Below, piece by piece: positions 55,312 through 64,000 of a stretch of DNA of 64,000 bases (positions are counted from its first letter, which is position 1; each line of letters begins with the position of its first letter). Origin of the DNA: Mycoplasma haemocanis str. Illinois (GTDB taxonomy: Bacteria; Bacillota_I; Bacilli_A; Mycoplasmatales; Mycoplasmoidaceae); assembly GCF_000238995.1 (NCBI RefSeq), contig NC_016638.1, positions 124,001 through 188,000 on the forward strand, written 5' to 3'. The position numbers and the translations under genes were made by a program. The notes below the pieces were generated by a model. The model was not told where the DNA came from and ran no database searches. It was given only the letters and a program-made list of their open reading frames with translations.

Positions 55312-55890
55312 TTAAGTTGTACATCAATGAACTATGCGCTCATAATTCTCATCCGCTCCTTCTAGTAATTCTGATTCAGAATAAGTCTCACATCATTTCT
55401 TGAAATCTCCATCTGATAAGTTTCCTTTTTCTTTATTTTCAATTTGTGTTGTAGGTATGACCTTGTTGTCATTGGTGTTGTGTGATTTATAGGATTGAAG
55501 TTTGGTATTTAAGTTGGTTAGGATAGTTTTATTCTCCTTAGCTAATTTGTCCTTAACAACAGGAGCTAAGCATCAAGCCTTAGCTTTGTTATGTAGATCT
55601 TCCGAATTACTCTTTTTAAGAACCTCAGAACATCAAGAAGACAATTCCTCCTTTGTAATTTGATTTTTATCGTTTATTTTCAAGTGGGGATGTTTAGAGA
55701 TATTGGTATTGTAGAAATGTACTTTTACTTCTCACCTGGAATCATTGGTAGACTCAAGAATTGTCTTATTTAATTTCTGTAATTCTTGTTTTACAGATAT
55801 CTTTTTATTCCAAGGTTTAAGGTAAAAAACTCCAGCACCTGTGACACCAGCAACTCCAGTAATCACACTTATTCCAGCTAATTTATTCAT
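55312..55890 (-). CDS. WC-pair array protein, family C
   Basis: A 192-residue protein: MNKLAGISVITGVAGVTGAG, 'FYLKPWNKKISVKQELQKLN', 'NDSRWEVKVHFY'. Cysteines at 87 (SWC), 107 (AWC), 167 (KWC) and 190 (HWC). The ATG overlaps the stop of the family D gene upstream (TAATG), exactly as at 32526. Confidence 0.9.
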
Positions 55891-56534
55891 TAGGCACCAA
55901 CCCCTCCCGCACTGGATGAAGAGGTTATTTTGTCTTTAGTGCACCATGATTTCATAGAGTTTTTCAAGTCTTTGTGGGCAGAGGCATTCAGATGTTTATT
56001 ATCGGTACATCAAGTTTTTATCTTGCCCTTTCCTCCAGTATTATTTGTGTCTTTTAGAGCCTCAATTTCGTTGCTTCCTTTCCCTGTATTGTATTTGTCT
56101 CAAGCACTTGACCACTCTCCATCAGATGCACTATCCGGAATAACTTCTTTTCCAGTATCCAGGGTGCGATTGATTCTGTCTCCTATGCTTTCCGTATCTA
56201 AGCACCACTGCTTTGCCTTTTCCACAGTTTCATAGAAATCACTATTTGTTCATCTAATTTCTAAAGCTTCAGAACATCATTTCTTAATACCCTCTTTTCA
56301 TGCGGTTTCGGAGCTGGAGTCTAGGTTCCTTATCTTTAAGTTGTTTTTTGATTGCTTGTATTTCTCATAATGCTGTCCTCAAGCTTCATCTTCAGACTCC
56401 TTAGTTAAAAGTATTCCACTGATTTCTGATTTGACAGTTCTTTCGGAATTTGTTTTGTAGTACATTCCATAAGTGGCTGAGATTGTAACTCCCCCTCCTC
56501 CCAGAGTTAAAGCGCAGATTTTGGTTGGAGACAT
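55890..56534 (-). CDS. WC-pair array protein, family D
   Basis: A 214-residue protein: MSPTKICALTLGGGGVTISA, 'TYGMYYKTNSERTVKSEI', 'DEAWGQHYEKYKQSK'. Cysteines at 87 (KWC), 111 (QWC), 176 (TWC) and 198 (SWC), plus Cys7. The C-terminal extension 'DKITSSSSAGGVGA' is Ser/Gly-rich and longest of the family, so the region after the last cysteine tolerates change. Confidence 0.9.
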
Positions 56535-56549
56535 TATTTATAGATAACT

Positions 56550-56927
56550 TTAGTTCTTCTTGCTTTTGGGAGTTAATTTATTAATTAGGTTATTTACAGC
56601 ATTGTAGAAACGTTCTTCTATGTATTGAAGATAAGGGACATATATATCGTCTATATCTTTTATTATCTCCCATACCTTTTTATCCACTACATAGGCTACT
56701 CAATAGCAATTGAAACTGCTTTTTCCTCAATTGGACATGGCTTTGAGGAAGTGACGTTGGATTACGTGTAGAGATATGGATGAAAATAAGTTATCTTCTT
56801 CTATTAAATCCCTTTCAAACTCTATGACGCTATTCCTTCTAAGATCATGAAAGAGTTTTACTATTTCTGGTTTTATACTCTCAATATAGGTAGATATCTG
56901 TTCATAATTCCTTTCTCCAACGTACAT
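56550..56927 (-). CDS. Hypothetical protein unrelated to the array families
   Basis: A 125-residue, helical, charged protein without anchor or signal: 'MYVGERNYEQISTYIESIKP', 'DLRRNSVIEFERDLIEED', 'SFNCYWVAYVVDKKVWEI', 'YVPYLQYIEERFYNAVNNLI'. Two Trp are TGA. An in-frame TAA just upstream fixes the ATG. It sits between two D-C pairs. It could be a soluble protein trapped in the array or a regulator, but no family is recognised. Confidence 0.7.
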
Positions 56928-56937
56928 CCCACGTTAT

Positions 56938-57519
56938 TTAATTGTTTAAACACCATTTCTCAACCCTCTTATAAAGAATATCTTCTACATCTGTAAACTC
57001 TGCGCTTATAGAAGAGGTACATCATTGTTGTATCTGTGCTGCAGTAACTTTATCCTTTTCGGCTCCTATTTCTTTTTGAGGAATAAATAGATTATCGTCC
57101 TGAGAGTGAGATTTGTAATTAGATTCTTTGGTGTTGAAGGTGGTTAGTAGTGCCTTACCTTGTGTTTCTAGGTATTCAGATATAGAAGGAATGGTACATA
57201 GTTTCTCTATCTTGGAATAAGATTCCTCCTCATGGGGAGAATCTAATCCCTTCAAACATCATCTCTCCAATTCCCATACGGAGTTTAGAGTGGAAGATAT
57301 CTGGTATCTATTATCGTTTTTTGATTTCTTTTGGTATTTGCTGAAAGCCACTCCTCATCTAGAATCCCCCTTAACTAAAGCCCTTTTTCCATTGGAGGAG
57401 AGAATATCTTTATTTAGAGTCTTATTTTTTATGTGGGAGTGAATAAGATAACCACCACCAGAAACACCCCCAACGGCAATTGTTCCTGTAATCGCTTTAA
57501 AAACTAAAGAACTTGACAT
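56938..57519 (-). CDS. WC-pair array protein, divergent family C
   Basis: A 193-residue protein with anchor 'AITGTIAVGGVSGGGYLI' and 'GDSRWGVAFSKYQKK' (DSRW kept). Cysteines at 88 (RWC), 108 (KLC), 167 (QWC) and 190 (KWC). 'LCTIPSISEYL' in the middle resembles family E 'LCSVP.I.E', so it looks intermediate between C and E. It follows a family D gene two bases after its stop. Confidence 0.86.
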
Positions 57520-57521
57520 CT

Positions 57522-58112
57522 TTATTTAGTGCAGAAATCTTTATATCTCTCTTTCAAAGTTTCATGGGAACTGGCATGTAAAAACTCAGCTTCTAAGCAG
57601 AAAGTTTTCAATTCTTTTCATCCTGGATCTTGAGTAGAGGATATGTTAGATATTTCTTTTCCCGATTTGTTAGTGTTGTAGGAATTTCATCCAGTCTTTC
57701 ACGAATCTTCAGTATTAGTGTCTGAAATTAGACTTTTCCCAGTACCTATAGTTCTCTTCACTCTCTCTTTTATATCCTCAGTATCAACACATCATTTACT
57801 AGCTTTCTTAGATAGTTCTGAAAACTTGGCATGGCTTCATGAGGTTTTTAATGATTCATTGCATCACTTCTTTATGGATCTAATTCACGTGGACTCATCA
57901 CTAACATTGCCCAATCATTTATCTTGAAGAGTTTTATAAGCCCCTAAATGTTGTTTTCAAGCTTCATCTGTTGAATTATCGGTTAGGAGGAATTCTTTTA
58001 TTTCGTGAGATACTGTTCTTCAAGAATTAATCCCATAGTAGATTCCATAACTACCGGCTCCGCTTCCTGCAACTAATGCTACAGCAAGTCCTTTAATAAT
58101 AATTGGATTCAT
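57522..58112 (-). CDS. WC-pair array protein, divergent family D
   Basis: A 196-residue protein with anchor 'IKGLAVALVAGSGAGSYGIYYG', 'SWRTVSHEIKEFLLT' and 'DEAWKQHLGAYK'. Cysteines at 84 (KWC), 108 (KWC), 172 (TFC) and 194 (DFC). The second pair uses Phe instead of Trp in both positions. It ends two residues after the last cysteine, without the Ser/Gly extension of other D genes. Confidence 0.87.
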
Positions 58113-58113
58113 A

Positions 58114-58722
58114 TTAAGAAGAAGTGCATCAAGTATTTACTATGTTGTAACGTTCATTTTCATCCATAAATTCTTCTTCAACTCCGTCTTTACATCAATT
58201 CATAATTACTTCAGTAGTAACACTATTTCCCACCGTTCTTAATTCTGAATTAGGCATTTTGTTGTTTTGATTTTTAGAGTAGTTGACTACTTTTTCACCC
58301 CATTTAGGATCATTCTTATTTTTCAAATCTATGATTTGCTTCTTGTTAAAGATAAGTCTTTCTCTCATGGTGGGAACGGAACATAATTCAGATACGTTCT
58401 TGTAGAGGGAGTCTTCGTATTTGTTATCCAAAGAGGAGTTACATCATTGAATAACATCTTCGTTGGTGATTATTCCTCCAAATCTCTCTTGATATTGCTC
58501 CTTCCTTACATCTCACGCTTTGCTATTAGCTTCAGTTTGAAGCAATTTCTTTCCGGATTTGAAAATCTGATCTCTTATGCTTCTTGTTTCGGTGAAAGTG
58601 GTTTCTGGACTGGACGAAATCAATTTATTTAATTTTCCGGAATTCTTAGTCCAGATTATTCCAACAATCCCAGATGCACCTGCAACGAAAGCGGAAATGA
58701 CCTTTTTTATAGATAATGCCAA
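58114..58722 (-). CDS. WC-pair array protein, family E
   Basis: A 202-residue protein from a TTG start five bases after the hsdS-like stop; anchor 'KKVISAFVAGASGIVGIIW' (residues 6-24). Cysteines at 94 (QWC), 114 (ELC), 177 (NWC) and 199 (TWC). 'NKMPNSELR', 'TEVIMNWCK' and 'NERYNIVNTWC' mark it as relative of 33138-33752. It is the first array gene of the right-hand leftward run. Confidence 0.87.
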
Positions 58723-58727
58723 ATGGA

Positions 58728-59348
58728 CTATTTTTCGACGAATAAAGACTTAATTTTCCCTATTAAAGATCTTCTTCTTTTGTTTTCCTCCATTTCCCAT
58801 TCTTTAGCTTTTAATTCTTCCATTATTAAATTCTGAATCTCCACAGGAGGCAAGGGTACCATAACCATCTTTAAATCTTCATGCTCTATAAGGAATGTCT
58901 TTTGTTTGTAGGTATTCTTAATTACCTGATGTCTTACTTCATGTGAATTAAGAATACGGATTAGGAATTCTGGATTTTGATTATGTTTCAAAATGGAGAT
59001 GTCATTTCCGGCCAATACAAATTCATCCCCTTCATAGATAAAGGCCTTTCCAACTTGATCTAGAGAATCTCCAATTCTGGAGAACAAAATACTTCCCTTT
59101 TCAAAGTATCTTTTATTAGCTACTAAACCTTCATTTACCGTGTGATTACATTGGGAGAATTTATTGCTTTTCATGGTAGATAGATCTCTTTGTATTAAGC
59201 AGGGAGTATCTCCGTTGGGAACTATATGCCTTTCTAACAATCTACCCTCGTAGAAAACTATCGAAAAATCACCAATAGCTCTTCAGGGAATTCCTTTGGG
59301 ACAGTGACTGTAAAGTATTTTGTCGAAGTGTGTGTCTGTGATGCTCAT
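58728..59348 (-). CDS. Half-size type I restriction specificity subunit (single TRD)
   Basis: A 206-residue protein that begins MSITDTHFDKILYSHCPKGI, has 'WRAIGDFSIVFYEG' (start of an HsdS target-recognition domain), 'KGSILFSRIGDSLDQVGKAF' and the HsdS conserved helix start 'VPLPPVEIQNLIMEELKAKE', then a basic tail. Full HsdS is ~400 residues with two TRDs; only one is here, so it would have to dimerise or is a relic. No hsdM or hsdR is in the window. It starts one base after the next gene upstream ends. Confidence 0.75.
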
Positions 59349-59349
59349 G

Positions 59350-59847
59350 TTATATATGGATTCCTAGGAAAATAGCTCTTCTGGCCCACTTGATGACTTT
59401 CATTATTGAGGAAAAGAAATTTTTAATCCGTCTAAAAATAGAGTTCTTGGTATGTTCTCCTACGTTATCAAATAGTACTTCAAAACAGCGTCAAAAGTCG
59501 GTTATAGCTTGACTTTCTCTGTTCTTTATTTTCTGATATTTAACTTTTTTAAGCGCTGAAGATCCAGTTAGATTGAATATTTCTACAAACTTAATTTTAA
59601 AAACTTCATATTCATATTTGGGATAGCCATTCTTGAAGTGAGCTATAAAACTCTCTCGAGGAGTTACCACTATATCTCCCATAGTATTAGTTAATGCCTC
59701 TCTATCTTCGGGAAGCATATGATCTAATATTTCGCTGTAATTAAAGATCACTTCCTCTCTTAGTCTCTGAAGTTCTTTTTTCTTGTGAGCTTTTTTAAAT
59801 TTTCTATATTTAAAAGGACTTCTAAATCTATTGGGAACTCCTTGCAT
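59350..59847 (-). CDS. Basic hypothetical protein
   Basis: A 165-residue protein with a Lys/Arg-rich start (FRSPFKYRKFKKAHKKKELQR in two pieces), a central 'HMLPEDREALTNTMGDIVVT', and a basic amphipathic C-terminal part (RRIKNFFSSIMKVIKWARRA). No signal peptide or known family. It reads into the hsdS-like gene with one-base spacing. Its ATG is 19 bases from the divergent ATG at 59867. Confidence 0.7.
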
Positions 59848-59858
59848 AATTAAACTTT

Positions 59859-59864
59859 AAGGAG
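59859..59864 (+). promoter_or_regulatory. Strong Shine-Dalgarno AAGGAG
   Basis: AAGGAG lies only two bases before the ATG at 59867, closer than usual. It supports that start codon; most other genes here lack a clear ribosome binding site and rely on overlap with the preceding gene. Confidence 0.5.
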
Positions 59865-59866
59865 TA

Positions 59867-60748
59867 ATGAAGTTTGATAAGTACAAGTATCGGGAAGATT
59901 TTGTCTTTAAGGATAATAGGATTTGTCTCACTTATCAAGGTCTAAGAAAGCTTTATAAGCCGAAGAAGCTTACGGGTTCAAGGATTGGAGGGGTTCTGGG
60001 AAGTGATTCCTACAAAACTCCATTTCAAACTTGATGCGATATTATGGGTTTTTTTAAGGAAGACTTGGATCCTTATTTTCTGGAGGCGGGAAGAATTATA
60101 GAGCCTAAGCTTAAGGAATATGCTGAGCTTCAGATTGGAAAATCATTTAAGAGTTATGATCCCCCATCCATCAAGTACGATTTATTCTCCAGTAATGATG
60201 TATTTGGGGGAGTTCCAGATGGGGAGGAGTTTGATGCGAATGGAAATATTGTTTCTATATTGGAGATAAAGACGGCTCAATTGGATAAATACAAGTGAGT
60301 CTTTAAAGATAATCAATTTAGGCTGTTCACAGAAGACGGAAAGCCTGTGGTGTCCCAAACGGGTGGAGGATTAGTTAAGTGATTCAAGAATGGAGAGGTG
60401 CTGATACCTGAGAGTTATAAGGATCAGTTATCTCTATATCTTTACTTGAGGGGTATCACAGTAGGGTACTTCTGCGTTGCATTCCTTAGAAATGAGGATT
60501 ATGCTGATCCTCACTCCGTGAAGTTTATGTCTCCATTTAATAAGTACTTAAATGATGGGATAGTTAGTGAAGAGGGGGATCATATTCTCATTTGAAAGAA
60601 GTTTGAGATAGATTTAAAGGAATTTGAGAAAAAGGTTCATGTCGCTAAGCAGTGATATGAAGATCATGTTAGAAAGGCAATAAGTCCTCCCATGACTTCT
60701 AAAGATTTAGAGTGATTTAGATATGGATATCCAGATTTAGAACATTAG
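59867..60748 (+). CDS. YqaJ/lambda-exonuclease-like nuclease
   Basis: A 293-residue protein with the YqaJ-family order: 'LTGSRIGGVLGSDSYKTPFQTW' (substrate helix, residues ~33-54), 'GRIIEPKLKEYAELQIGKSF', 'FGGVPDGEEFD' (catalytic Asp), 'ILEIKTAQLDKY' (PD-(D/E)xK Glu and Lys) and 'YKDQLSLYLYLRGITVGYF'. Such enzymes resect dsDNA 5' ends for single-strand annealing recombination, often in phages; mycoplasmas also carry chromosomal copies. No partner annealase is visible. Five Trp are TGA. Confidence 0.75.
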
Positions 60749-60752
60749 ATAA

Positions 60753-61805
60753 TTGTTAAATCGATTCATTACTAATTTACTTTCAAAATTAGAAGAATAC
60801 GACAATATCGCTATTTTTGTACATGTAAATCCTGACTTTGATGCCTATGCTTCTGCATTTTCTTTAAAGAGGTGGATAATAGATAATTTCCCAGAATCTA
60901 ATGTGAATCTCATGATACCTGAGGAGACTTTTAAGGAAGAAGAGAAGTTTTTGTTCTATGTGAATGAGGTATTGCCTTCCAAGTATGAACTTAAGAACTA
61001 TTTGGGAATCATATTAGATACCTCTGATACGGAAAGAGTTCTTACTCAACTGCATACTTATTGTGCAGAACTGGCAATCATCGATCATCATCCCAAGATA
61101 AAGGGATTAGCTCAGATGGAGTTTATAGATCCAACATATCCAGCCGTATCTCAAATACTTGCAGAGATCTTTATTTACTTGGAGGAAAGCGGGGGACATG
61201 TCTTTAATGCTGATTTAGCTCAGTATCTTTATGCAGGAATCATCACGGATACCAATAACTTCATGAGTTTGTCCATGCTCCCATCCACTTATAACGTTCT
61301 AGCTAATCTAGTATCTAGAGGATTAAATAGAAACGTTATTCATAACTCTATATTCGTTAAGAGTTTTAATTTCAAGGTCTTTACAGCAGAGGTAATAAGG
61401 AGAACTCATCTTACTAAGAACGGTTTGGCTTATGCCGTTATAGATAAGAAGATCATAGATAAATGTAAGGCGTGGGATTTTCCGCATACAGCGCCTATTT
61501 TGGAGAATATTTCCAATGTAGAGGTATGAACTACTTTAACCTATGATGCCTTTTCTGGATTGTGAAAATGCTCTATTAGATCTAAGGAGTTAATTATTAA
61601 TCATGTGGCTAAGTTATATGGAGGCGGAGGGCACAAAACTATGTCCGCCATATCATTCAAAAAGAAAAAAGATTTCTTTCAAATGTTGGCTACTATGGAT
61701 GAGTATATGGTGAATTCTGGATATTCGAATGCAACGGAGAAGGACTTTAAATTTAGTCTAAGATTGTTTTTCCATAAAACGTTTAATTTATATAAGAAAA
61801 TATAA
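60753..61805 (+). CDS. DHH-family nanoRNase / pAp phosphatase
   Basis: A 350-residue protein from TTG. It has the DHH motif 'VHVNPDFDAYASAFSL' (residues ~24-39), 'ILDTSD', 'AIIDHHPKIKG', 'GIITDTNNF' and the DHHA1 end motif 'YGGGGHKTMSA'. Members degrade 2-5 nt RNAs and 3'-phosphoadenosine 5'-phosphate (NrnA type). Two TGA codons are Trp near 61528 and 61562. Mycoplasmas usually hold several paralogues, so the exact substrate is open. Confidence 0.88.
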
Positions 61806-61819
61806 AATTTAATAATTAC

Positions 61820-61911
61820 GGAACAGTACCCAAGAGGCTTAAGGGGACGGCTTGGAAAGCTGTTAGGTATATAAAAATTACGCGAAGGTTCGAATCCTTT
61901 CTGTTCCGCCA
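61820..61911 (+). tRNA. tRNA-Ser (anticodon GGA)
   Basis: The acceptor GGAACAG pairs with CTGTTCC and is followed by an encoded GCCA. The anticodon stem ACGGC/GCTGT encloses TTGGAAA, giving GGA. A long variable arm (roughly TAGGTATATAAAAATTACGCG) and T arm AGGTTCGAATCCTT fit a class II serine tRNA. Confidence 0.95.
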
Positions 61912-61914
61912 GTA

Positions 61915-61990
61915 GGGGGTGTAGTTCAATTGGCAGAACAGCAGTCTTCAAAACTGCGTGTTGTGGGTTCGAGTCCTTCCACCCCCGCCA
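61915..61990 (+). tRNA. tRNA-Trp (anticodon UCA, reads UGA)
   Basis: The acceptor GGGGGTG pairs with CACCCCC, with an encoded GCCA. The anticodon stem GCAGT/ACTGC encloses CTTCAAA, placing TCA at 61948-61950. This tRNA decodes the UGA Trp codons that fill this window (and UGG by wobble). It is three bases downstream of tRNA-Ser. Confidence 0.96.
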
Positions 61991-62002
61991 AATTATCTTT
62001 TC

Positions 62003-63070
62003 TTGACGGTACCACTGTTATTTGCATTCCTATCTTGCTTTATAGGAATAATAGTTACCGCATATTGATCGATAGAGTCCATAAAGGCTATATCGATCAA
62101 ATATAAGCTTTCGGATACCTTTGTAGGAGCGGTATTCCTATCCGTAGGAACTTCTTTTCCTGAATTTGTTAACTCGATAGTTTCGGGGTTTCATGATAAG
62201 TACCTAGAGATTCCTAGGTATGCAATGTATTCCTTCTATAACGTTACGGGAGCAAATACTTGACAAGTAGTTTTCCTATCAGTAGCGTTATCCTTAATAA
62301 CAATAAAGACTCTCTTTCAAAAGAAATCTAAGGATATAGAGGATATTCAGAATATCTTCTGGAAGGAAAGCATATTCTCATGGGAATTGGTATTTTGGGA
62401 AACTGTATTCTTATGCATAATTTTTCTAGCCCCCTTTTTATTCTCCAAATTTCTATTCCGAGGATTCAGTGTAATTAACGTAGTATTCCTATTAGTTTGA
62501 TTTTGATATCTCCATACCACTTATAAGGATCATCCCGAGGTCGAAAAAAGGGATGATGAATTTAATCACTTCTCTTCTTGAAATAAGCCTTCATTATTAG
62601 GAATATCCCTTCTTCTATGATGTTTATTTGGCGCTCTTTCTTATGCCAATTTCTATATTGCTTCTAAATTTCCAATCTCGGGAAACTTCTCTTTCGGAAT
62701 AATTCTTAGCTTCGTAACTTCCACCCCCGAGTTCTCTGCTCTATTCTTCCTATTCCGAAAGAAGGAATATCGTATAGCGGTAGGGGGATTCTTCGGATCT
62801 TCCTTATTTAATTTAACGCTTCCAGCCTATACTAACTGGATTAGTGGAAAACCCTTAATAGGAAAACATCATTCTATATCGCATGACGGGAATCCCCCGT
62901 TATCCACGAATAAATTAAGTTTTTGATTGATATTGAATCTCTTCCTGTTAGTTTTGTTTTTGATGTCTTTTTATAAGCCTAAGTTTCTAAAGAGAACGAT
63001 GATCTTCCTTAATGGAATAGTAGTGGCAGCCTTATATGTATTCTTGAATATTAAATTAAATGAGTTGTAG
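62003..63070 (+). CDS. Cation/Ca2+ antiporter (CaCA superfamily)
   Basis: A 355-residue, about ten-helix membrane protein from TTG. The two alpha repeats are recognisable: 'FLSVGTSFPEFVNSIVSG' (residues ~42-58; usual GTSLPEL) and 'ILSFVTSTPEFSALFFLF ... GGFFGSSLFNLTLP' (residues ~235-275; usual TS.PEl...GNi.GSN.fN). These form the ion site. A middle polar loop (HPEVEKRDDEFNHFSS) separates the halves. Ions cannot be assigned. It ends convergently, overlapping ileS by 15 bases. Confidence 0.75.
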
Positions 63071-64000
63071 GCATCTGGTACATACCTCCCCAGAGATGTT
63101 TTCATGCCTCTTACATCTTGCACATTTTGGAAGGCTAGATTTGGATACCTTTAATTCTTCTCCCACTTCTAATTCAGCAATATTCAGGTATTTCTTCAAA
63201 TTTAGAGACTCTAATCCTTTTAGGGAATCCTTATTTATTACAACCTTAGCTTCATGAGTCCCAGTTATCACCTTCTGATTTTTCAAATCCTCCAAATGAG
63301 AATAGATTTCATCTTTTAACTCGAAGAATTTACTTCATATATAGACCGGAATATCCAGTCTTTCTTCTACAGGATCTAAGCTCTCTAGAGCTACACTTCC
63401 CCCCTTAATGTAGGAATAAGCTTCTTCCGCTGTCTGAGGAATGAAGATGCTTAATAGCTTTATGGATTTAATTAGTATGTCATAGATTATGTGTTGAGTC
63501 TCTTTAAATTCTCTATCCTCTTTACTTCCACAGTAAAGTAAATCTTTGGATATCTCGAGATATCAACTGGAATAAATATTTAAGAAATCCATCATCTCCT
63601 TTATAGCTCTGAAGAAGTGGAATCTTTCTAAATACTCATTTATCTTCTTGTAAGACTCCATAAATAGGGAATATATATACCTATTTTTTGGATCTTCCAA
63701 GGAAGCTAATATGGAAGGATCAAAGGATAGGTTCTCGGTTACGGATAGGGAATATCTAAATAGAGTGTTTCTGATCTTTCTATATGTGGATATGGCGCTT
63801 TCGAGAGAGGATTCACTTAATTTAATATCTTCCAAATAGTTATTCATCGCTATTCAAAGGCGAAGAATATCTATTCCGTATTTATTGGCTATCTCTATGG
63901 GATCAATTACATTGCCTTTAGACTTAGACATCTTATTACCATTCCCATCAAGAGCAAATCCATGGGCTATTATGTTCTTGAAGGGAAGTTCTTGTTGAGA
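63056..64000 (-). CDS. ileS: Isoleucyl-tRNA synthetase (C-terminal part, start outside window)
   Basis: About 315 residues are visible. They include '[14 protein letters not shown]' (KMSKS near 63920), '[11 protein letters not shown]', the anticodon-binding helices '[21 protein letters not shown]' (pieces), and the C-terminal zinc finger '[19 protein letters not shown]' with four Cys, the IleRS rather than ValRS/LeuRS end. Several Trp are TGA. It charges tRNA-Ile. The 5' part lies beyond base 64000. Confidence 0.94.

Noticed and set aside
29400-58500. The recurring plus-strand words ACATCA/GCATCA looked like a dispersed regulatory or recombination repeat.
   Set aside because: They fall in frame as the reverse complement of TGA-TGT/TGC, i.e. 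Trp-Cys codons in minus-strand genes, so coding explains them.
29279-58722. A CRISPR array, because of the many regularly spaced similar units.
   Set aside because: Units are ~600-base diverged genes; no short identical repeats with spacers and no cas genes are seen.
29279-58722. Insertion sequences or transposases as the cause of the segmental duplications.
   Set aside because: I found no transposase-like protein, no terminal inverted repeats and no target-site duplications in the window.

Overview
The window reads with genetic code 4 (UGA = Trp). Conserved genes such as rpmB, rpsD, argS, valS, holA, cdsA and polC stay open only if TGA is Trp, and two tryptophan tRNAs are present: anticodon CCA at 6753-6828 and UCA at 61915-61990. 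Code 4, the low G+C, the tightly overlapping genes and a roughly 30-kb array of small, tandem, membrane-anchored paralogues together suggest a haemotropic Mycoplasma (haemoplasma), a wall-less parasite of red blood cells. The species cannot be fixed from sequence alone.

Region 1 (1-28661) is core genome. It holds a coiled-coil gene cut by the window edge, rpmB-rpsD-trmK, an alcohol-dehydrogenase-like relic, rnhC and argS on the minus strand, tRNA-Trp(CCA), a UPF0154 gene, engB, valS, a membrane protein, a short ComEC-like protein, holA and four further membrane proteins (one looks like an ECF-transporter S subunit). Then comes the F1Fo ATP synthase operon atpBEFHAGD, with a divergent, N-extended candidate epsilon subunit in the atpC position, followed by pyrH-frr, a truncated copy of the PolC exonuclease domain, cdsA and polC.

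Region 2 (28719-58722) is almost entirely one superfamily of about 200-residue proteins, nearly all on the minus strand, in three leftward polycistronic runs separated by two plus-strand islands. I sorted 40 intact members by eye into eight families: A (16 genes), B (3), C (5 plus a pseudogene), D (4), E (2), F (4 plus a remnant), G (4) and H (2, plus strand). Every member has an N-terminal Gly-rich hydrophobic anchor and four cysteines, nearly always preceded by an aromatic residue (W, Y or F; Arg in some B/F/G members), near residues 90, 115, 185 and 208. The two halves of each protein resemble each other, so the unit looks like anchor plus two tandem 'WC...[WYF]C' repeats. The third and fourth cysteines are always 22-24 residues apart. 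Families share tails, several family A genes look like N-half/tail recombinants, and gene order (D-C pairs, A blocks beside an H gene) recurs. This array is the best candidate for an undescribed system: modular, recombining, probably surface-exposed proteins.

Region 3 (58728-64000) holds an orphan half-size HsdS specificity subunit and a basic hypothetical gene reading into the array, then a YqaJ/lambda-exonuclease-like nuclease, a DHH-family nanoRNase/pAp phosphatase, tRNA-Ser(GGA), tRNA-Trp(UCA), a cation/Ca2+ antiporter and, convergent with it, the C-terminal part of ileS. Within core and array alike, stop and start codons commonly overlap (TAATG), so translational coupling is probably widespread.
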